A DNA stretch of 64,000 nucleotides from Sycobia sp. Sy_11 (GCA_018907035.1 JACCIC010000189.1:169001-233000); one strand, 5' to 3'. Shown: positions 36,150 to 48,640, counted from the first letter of the stretch. The notes: generated by a model not told the origin, from the sequence alone. Made by a program: numbers and translations.

Positions 36150-37970
36150 CAATGCTCAATTAATGCGCGGTAAATCAATCGATACTAATTTGAGAGGGAC
36201 GTAGGAAGTTTCCCTCATGCGTACCGACTTGATGTATACGATTTTCATTATTCATTGCTTTATTATTATTATTATTGTTTCTTTTTGTCAAAAATAAGGA
36301 ATTTCTCCGTGCAGTATTGACAATTTAAAAAGAAAAATCGAACGGGACTGACTTCGACCTCGCATGTGGATTTATAACTGGGGAATTTTTCCGACTTTCC
36401 GCATCGAGAAATTCCGGATCCCACCTTACGATTTACACCTCCGTTCGATTTTTTTTTTTTTGCTTTAAAAATGGAAAGATCGCGGCGGAGGGGGGGGGGC
36501 GAGGCGCGCTCGCGATACACGTGCCTGCCCTCCCTCCCCCCAGCAAAAATCCTCTTTCTCTCTACGATTTGGAGGGACTGCTGAATATCGAGCGGAATAT
36601 TTCTAATCTAGCCGTCGCGCGCTTCCGCTCACCGCGGATTCTCGAAAATGAATTATGCAGGAAAATATTACGGACGCGCGACGACTATTTTCCATGCTTA
36701 CGTTCTCCGGCCCGGGCGCCTGTACACGATATATATATATATATATATATGAATCGGGAGGGTAAATTTACTTAAGGGTCTGCACTCGCGTCGGCGAGAC
36801 TCTTTCGGAGCCAAAAGGCGAGGTCCTGCTACCGATACGTCGATAAAATAAGGCTTTAAAGGCGAAAGAGCCTCTTCTTTTTTATGTGTCCGTGATACAA
36901 GAATTTTTGTGTATTGCGAGGGCAAGTTGGCGCGCCATAGGCGCAACAAATATCCCGAAGGAATATTCGCTGCAGCTTACAGAGGAGGAATTGACGGTAC
37001 GGATTTACGAAAACCGATCATTTGCACTACTGTAACGATCAGTTTTTTTTAAGATATAGATGTTTATTAATGGTATTAGAGTGATGGTAAGTGAGATTTC
37101 GATAAAAAAAAACGAAGGAATAAGTAAACAAACGATAAGACGTCTATACGTATATCATAATATATTCTGAAATTTATACTTCGCTTTATCGATATTTATT
37201 ACGTTATATTTTCATTATATTTATTATGTATATCATTCTCTAAAATCGGTTAAGAAGAAGTTTCGGACTTACGCAGCAAGAAGTCGACTCGATTCTTATA
37301 TTTAATAATATTGGCGTTATTCAATCTTTAGTACGGGACGGTGTCAAGGCCAATTCGTGGCTTTAAGCGGATTTTTCCGATCTTCCGCTATGCGGATAAT
37401 GCTGCTGCTTCATAATGGATTTTTTCTTTTTTTTAAAGAAAGTCAGCTCGAAGTCTGATCATCGTCGAGTTGTTAAGACACGGGCTGCTCTAAATTTTAC
37501 ACCAAGACTTCATCGTTCGCGCCCTGTGATAAGTATACAAACTCGCTCGTTGCTATCTCGAGGGAAGAAATGCGAATTTCTCAAAATTCGATTTTTAATC
37601 GCGGCAACGTACACCGATTGATCGAGCAACGGGCAATCAATTTATCTCGTAGTAAATTCAATGGAACAAGCCTAAATAAATATGAACAATGAAAAATAAA
37701 AAAAAAAAAAAAAAACCCTAAAAAGAAACGACGAAGCGTTAAAAAGAAAAGGATAGTCGCCTTTCGCGAAGCCGAGTTCAACAATATCGCGTACATAACG
37801 GCGAATTCGATCGGCGCGGGCGAGAAGGGTTTTCGCGACTTTCGTCACGCCGTCAGGCGGTGAGAAGACGCGCCGCGTCACACCTGACGTGAACGGAGGA
37901 GCGCAAAAGCATCGCGACCGTGGCAGGCAATCGCATAGTTTAATTTTTTTTTAAATCCGCTTACTTTTCA
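36150..37970. other. Non-coding, no gene recognised
   Basis: Mixed composition, with a G9 run near 36491, a TA run at 36728-36750 and an A17-like run near 37697. AT-rich at 37010-37330. Confidence 0.55.
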
Positions 37971-37974
37971 TGAT

Positions 37975-38005
37975 TATACATACATACATACATACATACA
38001 TACAA

Positions 38006-38066
<61 letters not shown>
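37975..38066. repeat. Compound (TACA)n-(TA)n microsatellite
   Basis: About 14 TACA units, one with an AAAC variant, are followed by about 17 TA units. Confidence 0.97.
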
Positions 38067-38069
<3 letters not shown>

Positions 38070-38329
38070 GCATATTCGATAAATAGATAATTTTCTGATT
38101 CAAACAAAATCTTTAGTCGAATGTACTAATACGCGGAATCGTCCCCTTAGATATCCCAATAGTAGGCGCCAAGTCATTGACAAGAAAAAGAACAAAAAGA
38201 AAAAAAGAATCCGATACCCACCATCGAGATCAATCTCGCCCCTCTCTCCCTCCCTCCCATGCCCAACTGTAGTTTTCGAAAAAAAAAAAAACAAAAAAAA
38301 AACCGCCACCTGGCCATTGTGCGAAACTA

Positions 38330-38820
38330 TATAATTAACTTCGCCCGCCGCACGGACTCGTGCCCCTCGTAAACTCGGCGCCCTCGGCCGAACGAAGAGT
38401 CCCGATCGAACTCCCACCTCGAGCACTTCCACGTCACGGCGGCCACGGGGGGGGGGGAGTCGCGCGTATAACGTCCACCGCTCTTCCTATATATCTCTCT
38501 GTATGTCTGTCTGTCTGTCTGTCTGTCTCTCTGTCGTTTCCTCCCATACCCACTCTCTTACTCTCTTTCTGTCTGTCTCCGGCACCCTCTTACGTGCGCG
38601 TCGCCTCGGCCGCGGGGAAAACCTCGTTGCTTCGCCTCGCCTCGCGCCCCCCCCCCCGCGAGAGGCGTCGACTTTCCGCCGCGCGCGTGCATGTGTGTAC
38701 GTTTCCGAGGCTTTTCCGTCCTACCTGATTCCTTTACCCCGGAGAACCCGCTAAAAACGGGTTTGGACGGGGACACGGGGCCAGAGTATATAAACATATA
38801 TAGGACGAAAGCTCTCCCAC

Positions 38821-38876
<56 letters not shown>

Positions 38877-39246
38877 TCCTGCGAGCGAGTTCGTCCTCGC
38901 GGGAGAGAGATAGACGTGGAGAGAGAGAGAAAGAGAGGAAGGGAGTGGAGATCCTTGTGCATAAATCACGCGAGTTTACCTCGGTCCTCTACCTTTCCCC
39001 CGCGCTTCGCCTACTCCTCTTCACCCATTCGTATATACATGCGCGCGCGCGCGCGCGGGCGTGTGTGCGTATATGTATATATACAGACAGGCAAGTCCGT
39101 CGGCATGTACACACTCCATTGTACGGAGATCCAGGACCGGACTGTGTCCGCACGTCGCGCGGTGCCGCTGGCGCGTCGGCGGGCTGTGTTAAATCTTCAA
39201 ATAAATCTTTGTGCCGCGGGAGACGAGAGGGAGCTTCCGAATTAGC

Positions 39247-39281
<35 letters not shown>

Positions 39282-39540
39282 ACTCGGTGCGCGCGGACGT
39301 ACCCGCGCGTCTCTATGCGTATATATGCGCACGCGAGACCCGCGGTTTCGCAGACTGAATAAGCCATGCGGAGGACAAATCTCATTTCGGGGCCGTTATT
39401 GTTTCATGGACTGGGATGGGTGGTGGTGGGCGAGGAGGAGGTGCGCGCGCGCGCGTGGCCACGGGACGGGCGGAGAGGGGGACGAGCGTGCTCGCACGTC
39501 CGGCGAGCTGCGTTTCGAGGGACCATCTGGTCCGAGGGCT
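38330..39540. other. GC-rich block with several simple repeats
   Basis: CpG-rich sequence with a (TGTC)n run at 38505-38530, G9/C13-type runs near 38447 and 38647, a (TA)n array at 38822-38874, a GC alternation near 39042-39058 and a (CT)n run at 39249-39277. Many frames are open in both directions. None has a recognisable domain. Confidence 0.6.
38822..38874. repeat. (TA)n microsatellite
   Basis: About 26 TA units. Confidence 0.97.
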
Positions 39541-40161
39541 TTTTTTTTTTTTTTTTTTAAGTTACATTTGGTTTGCCCTCTCATTGTCCTTTTTGTTAAT
39601 GGGGATTTATGCCGCGGGCGTCGCCGGGCGCTCCAAGTGGTTTTCGGCACGGTTTTTGCGAATTTTTACCTTTTCCGCGCTGGTTTTTTCTTTCCCCTGT
39701 CTATTTTTTTTCACGCTGCGGCTGAGAGAACCAGGTGGCGAGAGAGAGAGACAGAGAGAGGAGCCATGAGTTATGCACGAAGCGTGCGGTCGAGATCGCG
39801 GGATATGTAGAATTGTACATAGTTTTTAAAGGAATGTTTCGAATTTTTTTCTTGTTTTTTTTTTTTTTTATTTTTATTTTCGTTAATTGATGAAAGAGTT
39901 ATTGGGGTATATCGCTCTTATATACGTCGAAAAATTTTGCGTGTATGAGAGTTTTTGTAAAAAGTTAAAAACAGCGCTAGTTTCTACTAAACTTTATAAG
40001 GGCAATGGTAAAATTGTCAAATGTTCGCTCAGAAAATTTCCAAGAGAGCTCGCGTTAATTTTATAGTGAATAATCAATCTAAGTCCAGAGAGTTGAAGTT
40101 TCGGAAGCCTGCGAATTGACTATTTTTTCCTTTGGATCTTTTCATTCTTTTCGCCTTGCAG

Positions 40162-40332
40162 GAAATGCCGTATTTTTCTCACATCGCCCGCTCGAGGGTA
40201 TTCAATTGCCTCAGCCAGGGCTGTGTACAATTTTTCTCGCACCCCGGGACTGTGCCAATAATTCAATCAAAATCTTTGATCACGCAATATTTTAAGCAGT
40301 ACCGATGTTGTCCGCTAGAAAGTTTCCAATAA
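40162..40332 (+). other. Possible exon after a very strong 3' splice acceptor
   Basis: About 40 pyrimidine-rich bases ending CGCCTTGCAG (AG at 40160-40161) form one of the best acceptor-like signals in the window. The following frame stays open for about 56 codons to a TAA. The peptide has four Cys and several aromatic residues but matches no family I know. Composition rises from AT-rich to balanced at the AG, consistent with an intron-exon edge. Confidence 0.2.
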
Positions 40333-40386
40333 CTCCTCGTCAGGGTTAGGCGAATGCCAGACCAGAATCAGAAACAAACGCGTTCC

Positions 40387-40408
40387 AAAAAAAAAAAAAA
40401 AAAAAAAA
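40387..40408. repeat. A22 homopolymer tract
   Basis: Uninterrupted A run. No AATAAA at the expected spacing and no recognisable retroelement before it. Confidence 0.9.
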
Positions 40409-40409
40409 C

Positions 40410-42430
40410 AAATTACGCGTTACGCGTAGATCAGATAGAATTAGACGAGAGCGAGGGAGAACTTCTTCCGCTGTAATTCGGCCACTTTTCCCATGTTCGA
40501 AACGCGTAACTTTCCCGCGCGTTTACTTTGCCCGTCGACAATTAATACCTCCTTATTACGGATAAAAGCGTTTAAGCCCCATCCTCTCGGTCCTTCGCGA
40601 AGAGCTCCGCGCGAATAACGCGCGGGGCGACGGGTAAGGGGCGGGGCGGTGGAAGCGCGAGAAAGCAAGAGAGGAGCCGGGGAATCAGTAGCGCGTCGGA
40701 TAGCCGAGGTTTGGAAAGAGCCCGAAACCTTGAGATTTTCCTCGGGGTAATTCCCGAAGTTTTCGGCCACCCCAGTTCGAGGGGCAAAGAAGAGTTGTTA
40801 TTGGTTTAGCGCGCTTTGTCCCCTCTCGCCCTCAGTTATACCTTCGTATCTCCCACGGGCTCTCCTTTTCCTCTCACCCCCCCCCGTATCCGGACTTTCC
40901 ATCTCTCTCTCTCTCTCTCTTCCTCTCTTGTGATCAAAGATCCCGAGTATAATCAATTTTACACGACTGTGGTCGGGTTATACGCCGATCGGTTAATAAA
41001 TTAATCTCGGCGGCATACACACCCCTCTCCCAACCCCCGACTCTGTAAAGATAGAGGACAGGGAATGGATGAGGACTCGTGAGCGAATTGGCTAAAAGTT
41101 TGCCCCCCTCCCTGCCCCTCGCACCGTAAAAGTTTTACTTGTATCCGTTAAGCGAGGAAGTCCGCTCGGTTCGATCGCGAATCGAAATGAAATTGAATTA
41201 GGCGATGCCTCCTTATTCTTATCACGGGCATGGTTTAACCTTTACACTTTACATTTCCAACCTGATGTCGATGAGAAATTTCTCGCTTTCACTGCTCGAC
41301 CGCTCGACCCGGGCTGCCCCTCTCATTCACCGATCGTCATCGGTGTGCTCGACGAAATTCGAAAATTCCCGGTTTCGTTAATAATCCGTTTTTCCGCAGC
41401 CGAAGCGAGGGGAGTTTGTACGAATCCGAATCATTTTCGAACGCCCGATTAATCGACCGATTTTCACGGATTTATCGCTCGCCTCCACGTAATCGCCATT
41501 ATTACCCTCGATACGGGGGAATTTTTCGCCGGCGAACACCGAGTGTCGCGGACCGCGGGCGGCTTTTGCAGAATGACTGCGCGAAAAATGCTTCCCTCCC
41601 TCCCCTCCCCCGATATGCCTTCTCACGGGGCTCTCGATCCAGATAACGCGCGTTATTTGAGAAATGGTTTTGCGGCTCTATTTCGCGAACGATTACACCG
41701 TTGCGCCGGTGAAATGGAGAACGTCGTAACAAAATGGACCGGCGTGATTTCCCATTGTGCCGTCGGTGAAAATATATATTTTCTGATATCGACTCGGGCG
41801 CGTCGATTTGTATTACACGCGCGCATGTATACAGGATTCCGCGGGTTAAATCGATACGGAAGGGATTCTTTTGTTGCCCGTTGCCCGGCCGAGCAACGAC
41901 TCGTTCTACTAAATTTCTGTTCGTCGTCGCCAGCCGTGCTCAGCAACTGTATTACCAAAAAAAAAGAAGAAAAAAAACAAAACAAAACAAAACAAAACGA
42001 ACCGACGTATAAAAATTTCGTAATGGATTTTGACGAGGATGACCTTTAAAATATACGATTTTTATTCGACGTTGAGAGCCCAGCTCTTGCGCGATAAATT
42101 TAAATTAAATTTTTGTGCAATAACGGAGATATTGTTTTTTTGTCGTGTGTTCTTTGTTAGGAAAGGGAACGAAGACGGAACGGGATAGAATCCGATGGTA
42201 TAATCTTATTTTAGATTCGAGGTAAATGGATTTCGGGCTCATCCTTGATTTCTCGAGAATCAACATTCGAGGTTCATATCAGGAGAGTTCTCCGGGCTAC
42301 TTGAGTCTCTACTTTATTTAGTTCGGCTTCGACTTCTCTGTCTCCTATCACGGTTTGCCGTGTTGCTCGTCCCAATTTCGCGAACTTTTATCGAATTACT
42401 CGCTCTCTTTGCCACGCATCCGTACATTGA
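40410..42430. other. Mixed CpG-rich non-coding stretch
   Basis: No gene recognised. A (CT)n run lies near 40903-40922 and an (AAAAC)n repeat at 41974-41998. The 168-codon frame at 41543-42049 is open together with minus-strand frames and runs into the AAAAC repeat. Confidence 0.5.
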
Positions 42431-42589
42431 TTAGCTAAATTTGGCGAAGTAACTTTACCAGACGCGTGCACGTGTGTAAATATGTGTCGTGCATACGCTC
42501 GAAAAATAGGTCGAAAAAAATTCCCTCCCCCCTCCCGTTAAACGTGAATATCACGTTTGCTTCGGACGTTATATCGAAGAGAAAAGAAA

Positions 42590-43580
42590 AAAAAAAAAAC
42601 GAAAGAAAAAGAGCGCGTGCTCTCCCTTCGCGACGATACCCGTTAAAATGTGAAAGATCGCCCCGGGCGCTGCGCGCGAGGAAACCTGAAAAGTATTGAA
42701 AAAACGAGCGAAGAGCGAGTACGGAAAAGAACGAGAGGCAAAAAAAAAGACAACAACGAGCGAAGCGGGGGGGGGGTCGGGGGGGGATTCGCGCAAAAAG
42801 CAAAAACAAAAACGCGCCGCATAGTCGCCTCCCCCCCCCCTCCGTCCCTCGGCGTAATACGGACGCGCGCGTTCCGCGCGCTTCGCGCGTATAATGCCGC
42901 GGCGAATTTCTGGTCGCATCCCAGCGCCGGCCCGCCGCCGTCGCTGCAGAAGGATTCCGCCTCGAGCGAGGCGCGCTGCAGCGCTGCGCGCGGTGCACTC
43001 CTCCCCCAACCCCCTGCCCGCTCATTGTGCGGCGCCGTGCACGCATGTACGCGCACGACGAGCGAAAGGCCCTCGGTGCAATGGGGGGAGGGCCAGGGAC
43101 GGCGACAAAGGGAAGCTCGCCAGTCACGCGGAGCGATCGAGGCCGCCCGTGTCTAAAAGTCAAAAGCGCGCGTGCGAGCGCGGTTAACTGTGACGCGCGG
43201 GGCGGGTGAGGGTGTGGTAGGTGGGTGAGGGGGGCGGGGGTATGCTTTGCCTCGGTTTTACGGCTGTCGCATGTCGCCCCGGAATAGACGAGCGGTAATG
43301 TCGCGCTTTATTCAAAGAAGCGCGACGAGGGCTGTGGGGGTGTGGTGGGGGTGGCTGAGGGGGGGGGGTGGGCGTGGAAACAAGTAATAGCCGTTATAAA
43401 AATTCTCGCCCATCTCGCCGATGACGGAATTTCGAATACGGTATTGTAATGTCGCCTGTCTGCCGGCGCGATTGATCCGCGTTTTGATTCGTGTATCTCG
43501 CCGAACTCCTTAAGCGATCGAGGGTGTGGGTGGGAAGGGGGTTTTACAGTCGCACAGTTAACCGTGAATCGAGCTTTCGA
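42590..43580. other. GC/CpG-rich block with G-quadruplex-prone runs
   Basis: The most GC-rich part of the window. The G10-TC-G8 run lies at about 42767-42786, multi-run G tracts at about 43197-43240 and 43334-43376, and a C10 run near 42831. The 242-codon minus-strand frame (42435-43163) and several others overlap here. They are Arg/Pro/Ala-rich and lack domains, so I regard them as compositional. It could be a CpG-rich promoter region. Confidence 0.55.
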
Positions 43581-45435
43581 GCTTTTTACGGTCGGCTACT
43601 TTGAAGTAATTAAAAAATTTCGTGAATACGCAGGAAGTTTTTGTTTCACTTAAAACTGTTTGTATCAAGCATTCAAAAAAAAAAAAAAATATTGCGTTAA
43701 GATCGGCCTTTGAGTAAAGAATTTATTTGAAATTATCGATATTCAATAAAAATTTCAATTTAAATCGTTGAAAACAAAGTTAAAAAAAAATTCTTAAGTT
43801 TATTAAGGTCGATCGCGCATATTTTTCAAAGATTATAAATACTTAGAATTTCTATGTCGCTTATTTTTTATAATTCTATCGAATAATCTAACAAATAAAA
43901 TATATTTTCAAGCGTACTTCTATCCTTTCCACATTTCATCAGTCCGAAGCCCAATGAAACGAATTAAAACTTCAATATTTTTCCCCACGCGCACAGACGC
44001 GCATATTAAATTCCGAGATTTTTTCCCCCTGCGCAGGCATAAATCCACGGGGCATTTTGCGAACAACGCGCCGAAACTGCTATACAACGAGGTAAAAGGG
44101 CGGCGTCCGAAAGGTACGCAGCGTGCGCGAGGGTAGATGGGGTAAATATATAAGCCAACGCGGGCACGGGTGAATATTAAGAGGAGGAGGGTGGGGGGGG
44201 GTGAGAGAAGGCGAGATGCGCAGGCAAAAGGGAAAAGCTGGAAAAGCTGTTAAATTTCGTTCATTAGCGTGTCTCTCATTTTCGTATATGGTACATAGCA
44301 TATACACGTATATGTAGCACGTACCCGAGAGCTTTCGGGCATGTTTGCGATATATATATATAGGTCAAAATTAGAGGCTCTGTGGAAGATTGAACGTACA
44401 GGGGGAAGGGGGGAAAGGTTAAAAAAAAATCTGCCGTATATACGTGAGAGACGGTGGCGAAAAGTTTTCAAAAGTTCAACGCGATTGGAAAATTACAAAA
44501 TATTCATTTTCGTTATTAGGTCCTCATAGCTAACAGGAATCTCTCCTACTGTTTAGTATTTTTTGTCTTGTCAAATCATTACGGTTGCCGAGTTTATTTC
44601 AAAACGCAGTGAATTTTTTGATAATGCCCCGCTTACGAGTCGAAGTTATTGCATCGCAGCGGTAGCAAAAAAAAAAAAAAAAAACTAATTGAAACTGTCA
44701 GATTCGTAAAGTTAATAAATCGTAATTTGCATTTTCCGGACGCTTTTTTGACTATTTAACCTACAAAAATGATCCGTGACAAAGGCACAAAGACTTTTAC
44801 GAAACTAAACTAAATTCTAAATGGTCCCTGCACGCTTGTAAATTTACTAAATTGAAATCTAAAGTATGATCAATAACATTCGTTGCGCCTGTTTCAAGAT
44901 CATTTGAGGATTAATTGGAGACGAATTTATTGAACACATCTCCATATCGAGACACGTTCAATTTTTCACTTTGAAACCAATGACAATGAATAGGAAGTTA
45001 AACGCATTTTCAAGGTTTCTTTTTGTTTTTCAAAAATTCTGTAAACAAGTGCCTAAGAAATTGTACTCAGACTCATTGCAGTTTTAATTGGGCAACTTTG
45101 TTAAATATTAAATAGTTTCCTCCTAAAGTTTCTCGTGAGAGTTTATACGTAATGACCTTGAAAAGGCTTAAAAGACACTTGGATACGTAATCGAATTTAC
45201 CGCGTCGATCAACGCAGAGAGCTATCGTAATTGTCTGCTCAAGTTTGCGGCAATTTCTTTTTTCCGTCAAGTTCTGTAATTTTTAAAAATTAATAATCCT
45301 ACTTATGTCGACTGTTTTGAATTAAATCAAAATATTTTTATCGGTCTTTATACTGTTTTTATACTGTAATAAATTATACTAAAAATAATGACAGTCAGAC
45401 TGTCCTCGTTTATAGTCAACCCAGAAGAATCTGAA
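43581..45435. other. AT-rich non-coding stretch
   Basis: A runs occur near 43676 and 44667, with a G-rich run near 44190. No gene or repeat family recognised. Confidence 0.6.
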
Positions 45436-45441
45436 ATAGAA

Positions 45442-45686
45442 CACGGAGAAAAAAATATCTCTTACCAAGTAAATATTTTTTTGTTTTGTACCAAGTAAAT
45501 TATTTTCTTAAATTGAGATAGCATCTTCTTAAATCAAGGAAGTATTTACTTAATGCAAGAAGAATTCACTTGAATCAAACCACGTACTCTTAAATCTAGT
45601 GAATATTTTCTTCATTTAAGAAAATGATTTACATGGTACAAAACAAGTAAATAGTTACTTGATATCGTAAAATATTTTTTTCAGTG
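45442..45686. mobile_element. Palindromic MITE, copy 1
   Basis: The 245-base unit begins CACGGAGAAAAAAATAT and ends with ATATTTTTTTCAGTG, an inverted match. The two halves pair along much of their length: segments with TTTTGTACCA(A/T)GTAAAT, TTTTCTTAAAT and TTAAATC appear in both arms. It has no coding capacity. A second, inverted copy lies at about 62482-62701. The structure is that of a non-autonomous DNA transposon. The superfamily is not assigned because no target-site duplication is clear. Confidence 0.7.
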
Positions 45687-45854
45687 AACTTATTACTAAA
45701 TATAAATTACCATTAAAAATTAAAAATAACAAGAATGAGCTATATTCTATGCTAGGAAAAGACCACCTGACTGCCCCCCCCCTCAAACACCTTAAATTTA
45801 AATTCGCCTTTGGCGTCCGACGTTTCGAACCTCTACGGTTCAACTTTTTAAATT

Positions 45855-45934
45855 CGTACCGATATCGTACCTAGAGTTGGCTGGACCTTACGATTATACG
45901 TGCAGAATCTCGCGCCCACTTCGCCACGACGGGC
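45855..45934 (-). repeat. Possible tRNA-derived SINE head (pol III A and B boxes)
   Basis: On the minus strand TGGCGAAGTGGG (45926-45915) fits the tRNA A-box consensus TGGCnnAGTGG with one change. GGTACGATATC (45871-45861) resembles the B box GGTTCGAnnCC, at a spacing of 43 bases, which suits an internal pol III promoter. The tRNA cloverleaf is not intact, so a functional tRNA is unlikely. A decayed tRNA-derived SINE or tRNA pseudogene is the best reading. A second GGTTCGAAACG word lies further downstream on the same strand near 45830. Confidence 0.3.
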
Positions 45935-46099
45935 TCTCATCCTATCCACGAAAATATAAACACTTCGCGTGCATGCGCGTATATGTGGCCGAAATATAAA
46001 AAAAATAAAATAAATAAATAAAAATAAAAATCCACAGCCGTGGATCGACCCCGGAACAGGTGCCCGGGAGGCGCGCGACGCCGGGCCAGCAAAATTTAT

Positions 46100-47486
46100 T
46101 CGCCCTTACGCCCGGCTAATTGGGCGCGCCGGCGCGTCTAAATTAAAACTTTGTTTGGTTGATACCTGAAAATGAAGTTTTACGGGCGGAACTTTTTATC
46201 CCACCGCCGCGCGACGGATAAGCGCGCGGATTTGGATATAAAACTCGGTGAGTTACGCGGGGCTTCGCGTTACAATTTCAACCTCTCGTGTGCCCCTCCC
46301 CCTCCCTCCTAAAAAAGGATAAAGAAAAAGAATTCCGCGACCGAATTTGGAGCTAAGGCAGAGGTATATATATATATATATATATACACACATGCACACA
46401 CGCGCGCGCGAGCGATTTTATCGGTTCTTTTTACTTTATCGATGCTCTATGTAACGAATGCTTAAAATGGATATTTTATTCGCAAAGTTTAACACACTGG
46501 GTGATTTAAAGTTTGATGGATCGATCTTGAAAAAGTTGCTACGTACTTTTTGACAAGCATATCTATATTAAAAAAAAAAAATCGTTCTGTACACTTTAAT
46601 TATTCGTATAAACTGTTCAATGATTTCTTTTTCATTCTTTGTTATGCACGTAGCTGGCGAAATTAAATATTCTGTATGTAAAAATTAATTTTATTATTTT
46701 AAACTTTAATTATGCAAATTATACATAAACGTACATGAATCAAAATTGAAACTTTTCTACAATGCTGCTGTAAGTATTGATTGAAATTTAATTAAAACTT
46801 TATTAGAAAGCTTTATATATGTATATATAATATAATAAAATGTAATAAAAAATTTAAGTAGATATAATATGAACTCAAATAGGAATTGTTAAATTGCTTA
46901 TAATTTTAACATACTCTGGATTATTACTAGCATTTTAAATGAAGCAAAACTAACATTTTTTCACCTCTACGTACATAAAACAAAGAACTGAAAAAAAAAC
47001 TTTTTTGATCACAGTCTGATAACAAATTACCAAAGGCAGATAAAACATTAATAAAATTAGGTTTAATCAAAATCTCCTTCTAAGCGGAATAAAAAGAATT
47101 TTGTCAATTACCAATAGAACTGAAACAACAACAAATATCTAATTGAAGATACTTTTCGCCTTAAGCCATCTGCTGGATACATCGGTAAGCCGACAAATAC
47201 CTCATTGCGTGACAAATACTGCGACGAATCGATTGTGCCTTACGATTAATAATGCTCTCTCTGTTCTGGGGGAAAAAATGCACATTTTCCATTTCTCATT
47301 CCTCCCGCGTGCATGAGACTCGTAATACATATGCTCGTAATACTTACATTTTTTTTTTAAATCGCTCGAGTACACTTTCTAGAGCTTTATCAGAACTCCA
47401 ATTCTCCAACATTATATAGTGCTTACAAGCGTCAATGTACGTCGCACTCTTTTGCCGGTATTACGTATTACAATCCTTTCCTCGCA

Positions 47487-47490
<4 letters not shown>
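46100..47490. other. Non-coding, mostly AT-rich
   Basis: A TA run lies at 46366-46385 followed by CA/CG alternation. The interval 46440-47150 is AT-rich. No gene recognised. Confidence 0.6.

Positions 47491-47493
<3 letters not shown>

Positions 47494-47528
<35 letters not shown>
47494..47528. repeat. (CT)n microsatellite
   Basis: About 17 CT units. Confidence 0.96.
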
Positions 47529-47714
47529 AGGAAAACTCGTTCCTTCTCAGTGCCCCGCGTAGTTCTGAAACGGCACAGGTGAAAGAAACTTAAAAGCGCG
47601 AAGCCCGCGAAATATTTATATTTATACACACAATGGGGGAGGGGGACATTCGCCCGCGCACAAAGACTCCTTTTTTTCGTCACTAACCACCTGGGCTTTG
47701 TAATTTCATATATC

Positions 47715-47719
<5 letters not shown>

Positions 47720-47755
<36 letters not shown>

Positions 47756-47777
47756 GCACGCACACACACACACACAC
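47720..47777. repeat. (GT)n and (CA)n arrays in inverted arrangement
   Basis: About 17 GT units (47720-47753) are followed after seven bases by about nine CA units (47760-47777). The two arrays are reverse complements and could form a hairpin. Confidence 0.96.
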
Positions 47778-47779
47778 CG

Positions 47780-48219
47780 TAGCCCTCGCGCGCATAAAAC
47801 GAGGCACGCGCAGAGGATCAAAACGGGCGGCAGGCGTTTTCCCAAAGAAAGTCATCCCGTGGATGCGGGCTCCCTTTGTAAACTTTACGGGCACTCGGCG
47901 GGGGGGGGGGGTGCCGGCAGAGACGGGAATAAGAGCAGAGCTTCGATGGTCCTTTTCGTTCTCTCTTCCATCGCCTCCCCCACCCCCTCCTCGCTCGGTC
48001 GCCGATGGCGCGCCGCACAAGAGGCGTGGCATTCGGCATGGAAATGGCGAGCGCATCAGGTGCGCGAGCGGACGCGGGCCGATGCAAATCGCCGGCCATT
48101 GACTGCGCGAGGACTCGACCCAGCGGCTCCTATGAGCGGGGTTCGGGGAGGGGGGGGCGCGGAAGGCATCGAGCTGCGGGCTCCATCGCGCGCGAGCTCG
48201 CGATAAAGAGACGCTGGGG

Positions 48220-48260
<41 letters not shown>

Positions 48261-48640
48261 AAGATAGAGAGGGGGTAATCGAACTTCTTTGTCTGGAATT
48301 GTTTGTCCGCGTATTAATTCCCGTTTGATATACTTGCTTAATTAAGGTATATGAGCTCGTGTTTGGCTTCAACTGTATCTGTTAATCAATGGTATTATCC
48401 TCCAGGTGATTGCATAGGTGGAGGGGGGGGAGAGAAAGTCCGCGCTTTTTATCAATCCTTTCCGTTCATGCGCGAATGTAGAGGCAGAGAGGGGGGGGAG
48501 AAAGAGTGTTTTTTGCGCGTCTCACGTTTCAACCGCAGCAATGCGATTACGAGAGGTGGGTTGGGAGCGGGAGGCGAGGGGGGGGGGTTGGAGAGCCACG
48601 GAAGTTGCGTCGAAAGGGCCGCGCGCGATTGATTAATTAG
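47780..48640. other. GC-rich block with (GA)n array
   Basis: CpG-rich sequence with G runs near 47900, 48149 and 48421, and a (GA)n array at 48223-48257. Overlapping frames on both strands are not supported as genes. Confidence 0.55.

Noticed and set aside
35560..36159. 199-codon minus-strand frame with long Ile/Tyr repeats
   Set aside because: Translation of two TA microsatellites and a CT/GA array.
37975..38066. Regular repeat array considered as a possible CRISPR or satellite
   Set aside because: It is a TACA/TA microsatellite with no spacers and no unit longer than four bases.
42435..43163. 242-codon open frame on the minus strand, the longest in the window
   Set aside because: It spans a GC-rich block where several frames on both strands are open, is Arg/Pro/Ala and Phe-rich low complexity, and has no recognisable domain.
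46030..46110. GGATCGACCCC word near 46040 considered as a tRNA B box on the plus strand
   Set aside because: No A box at suitable spacing and no cloverleaf. The minus-strand pair at 45855-45934 is the better candidate.
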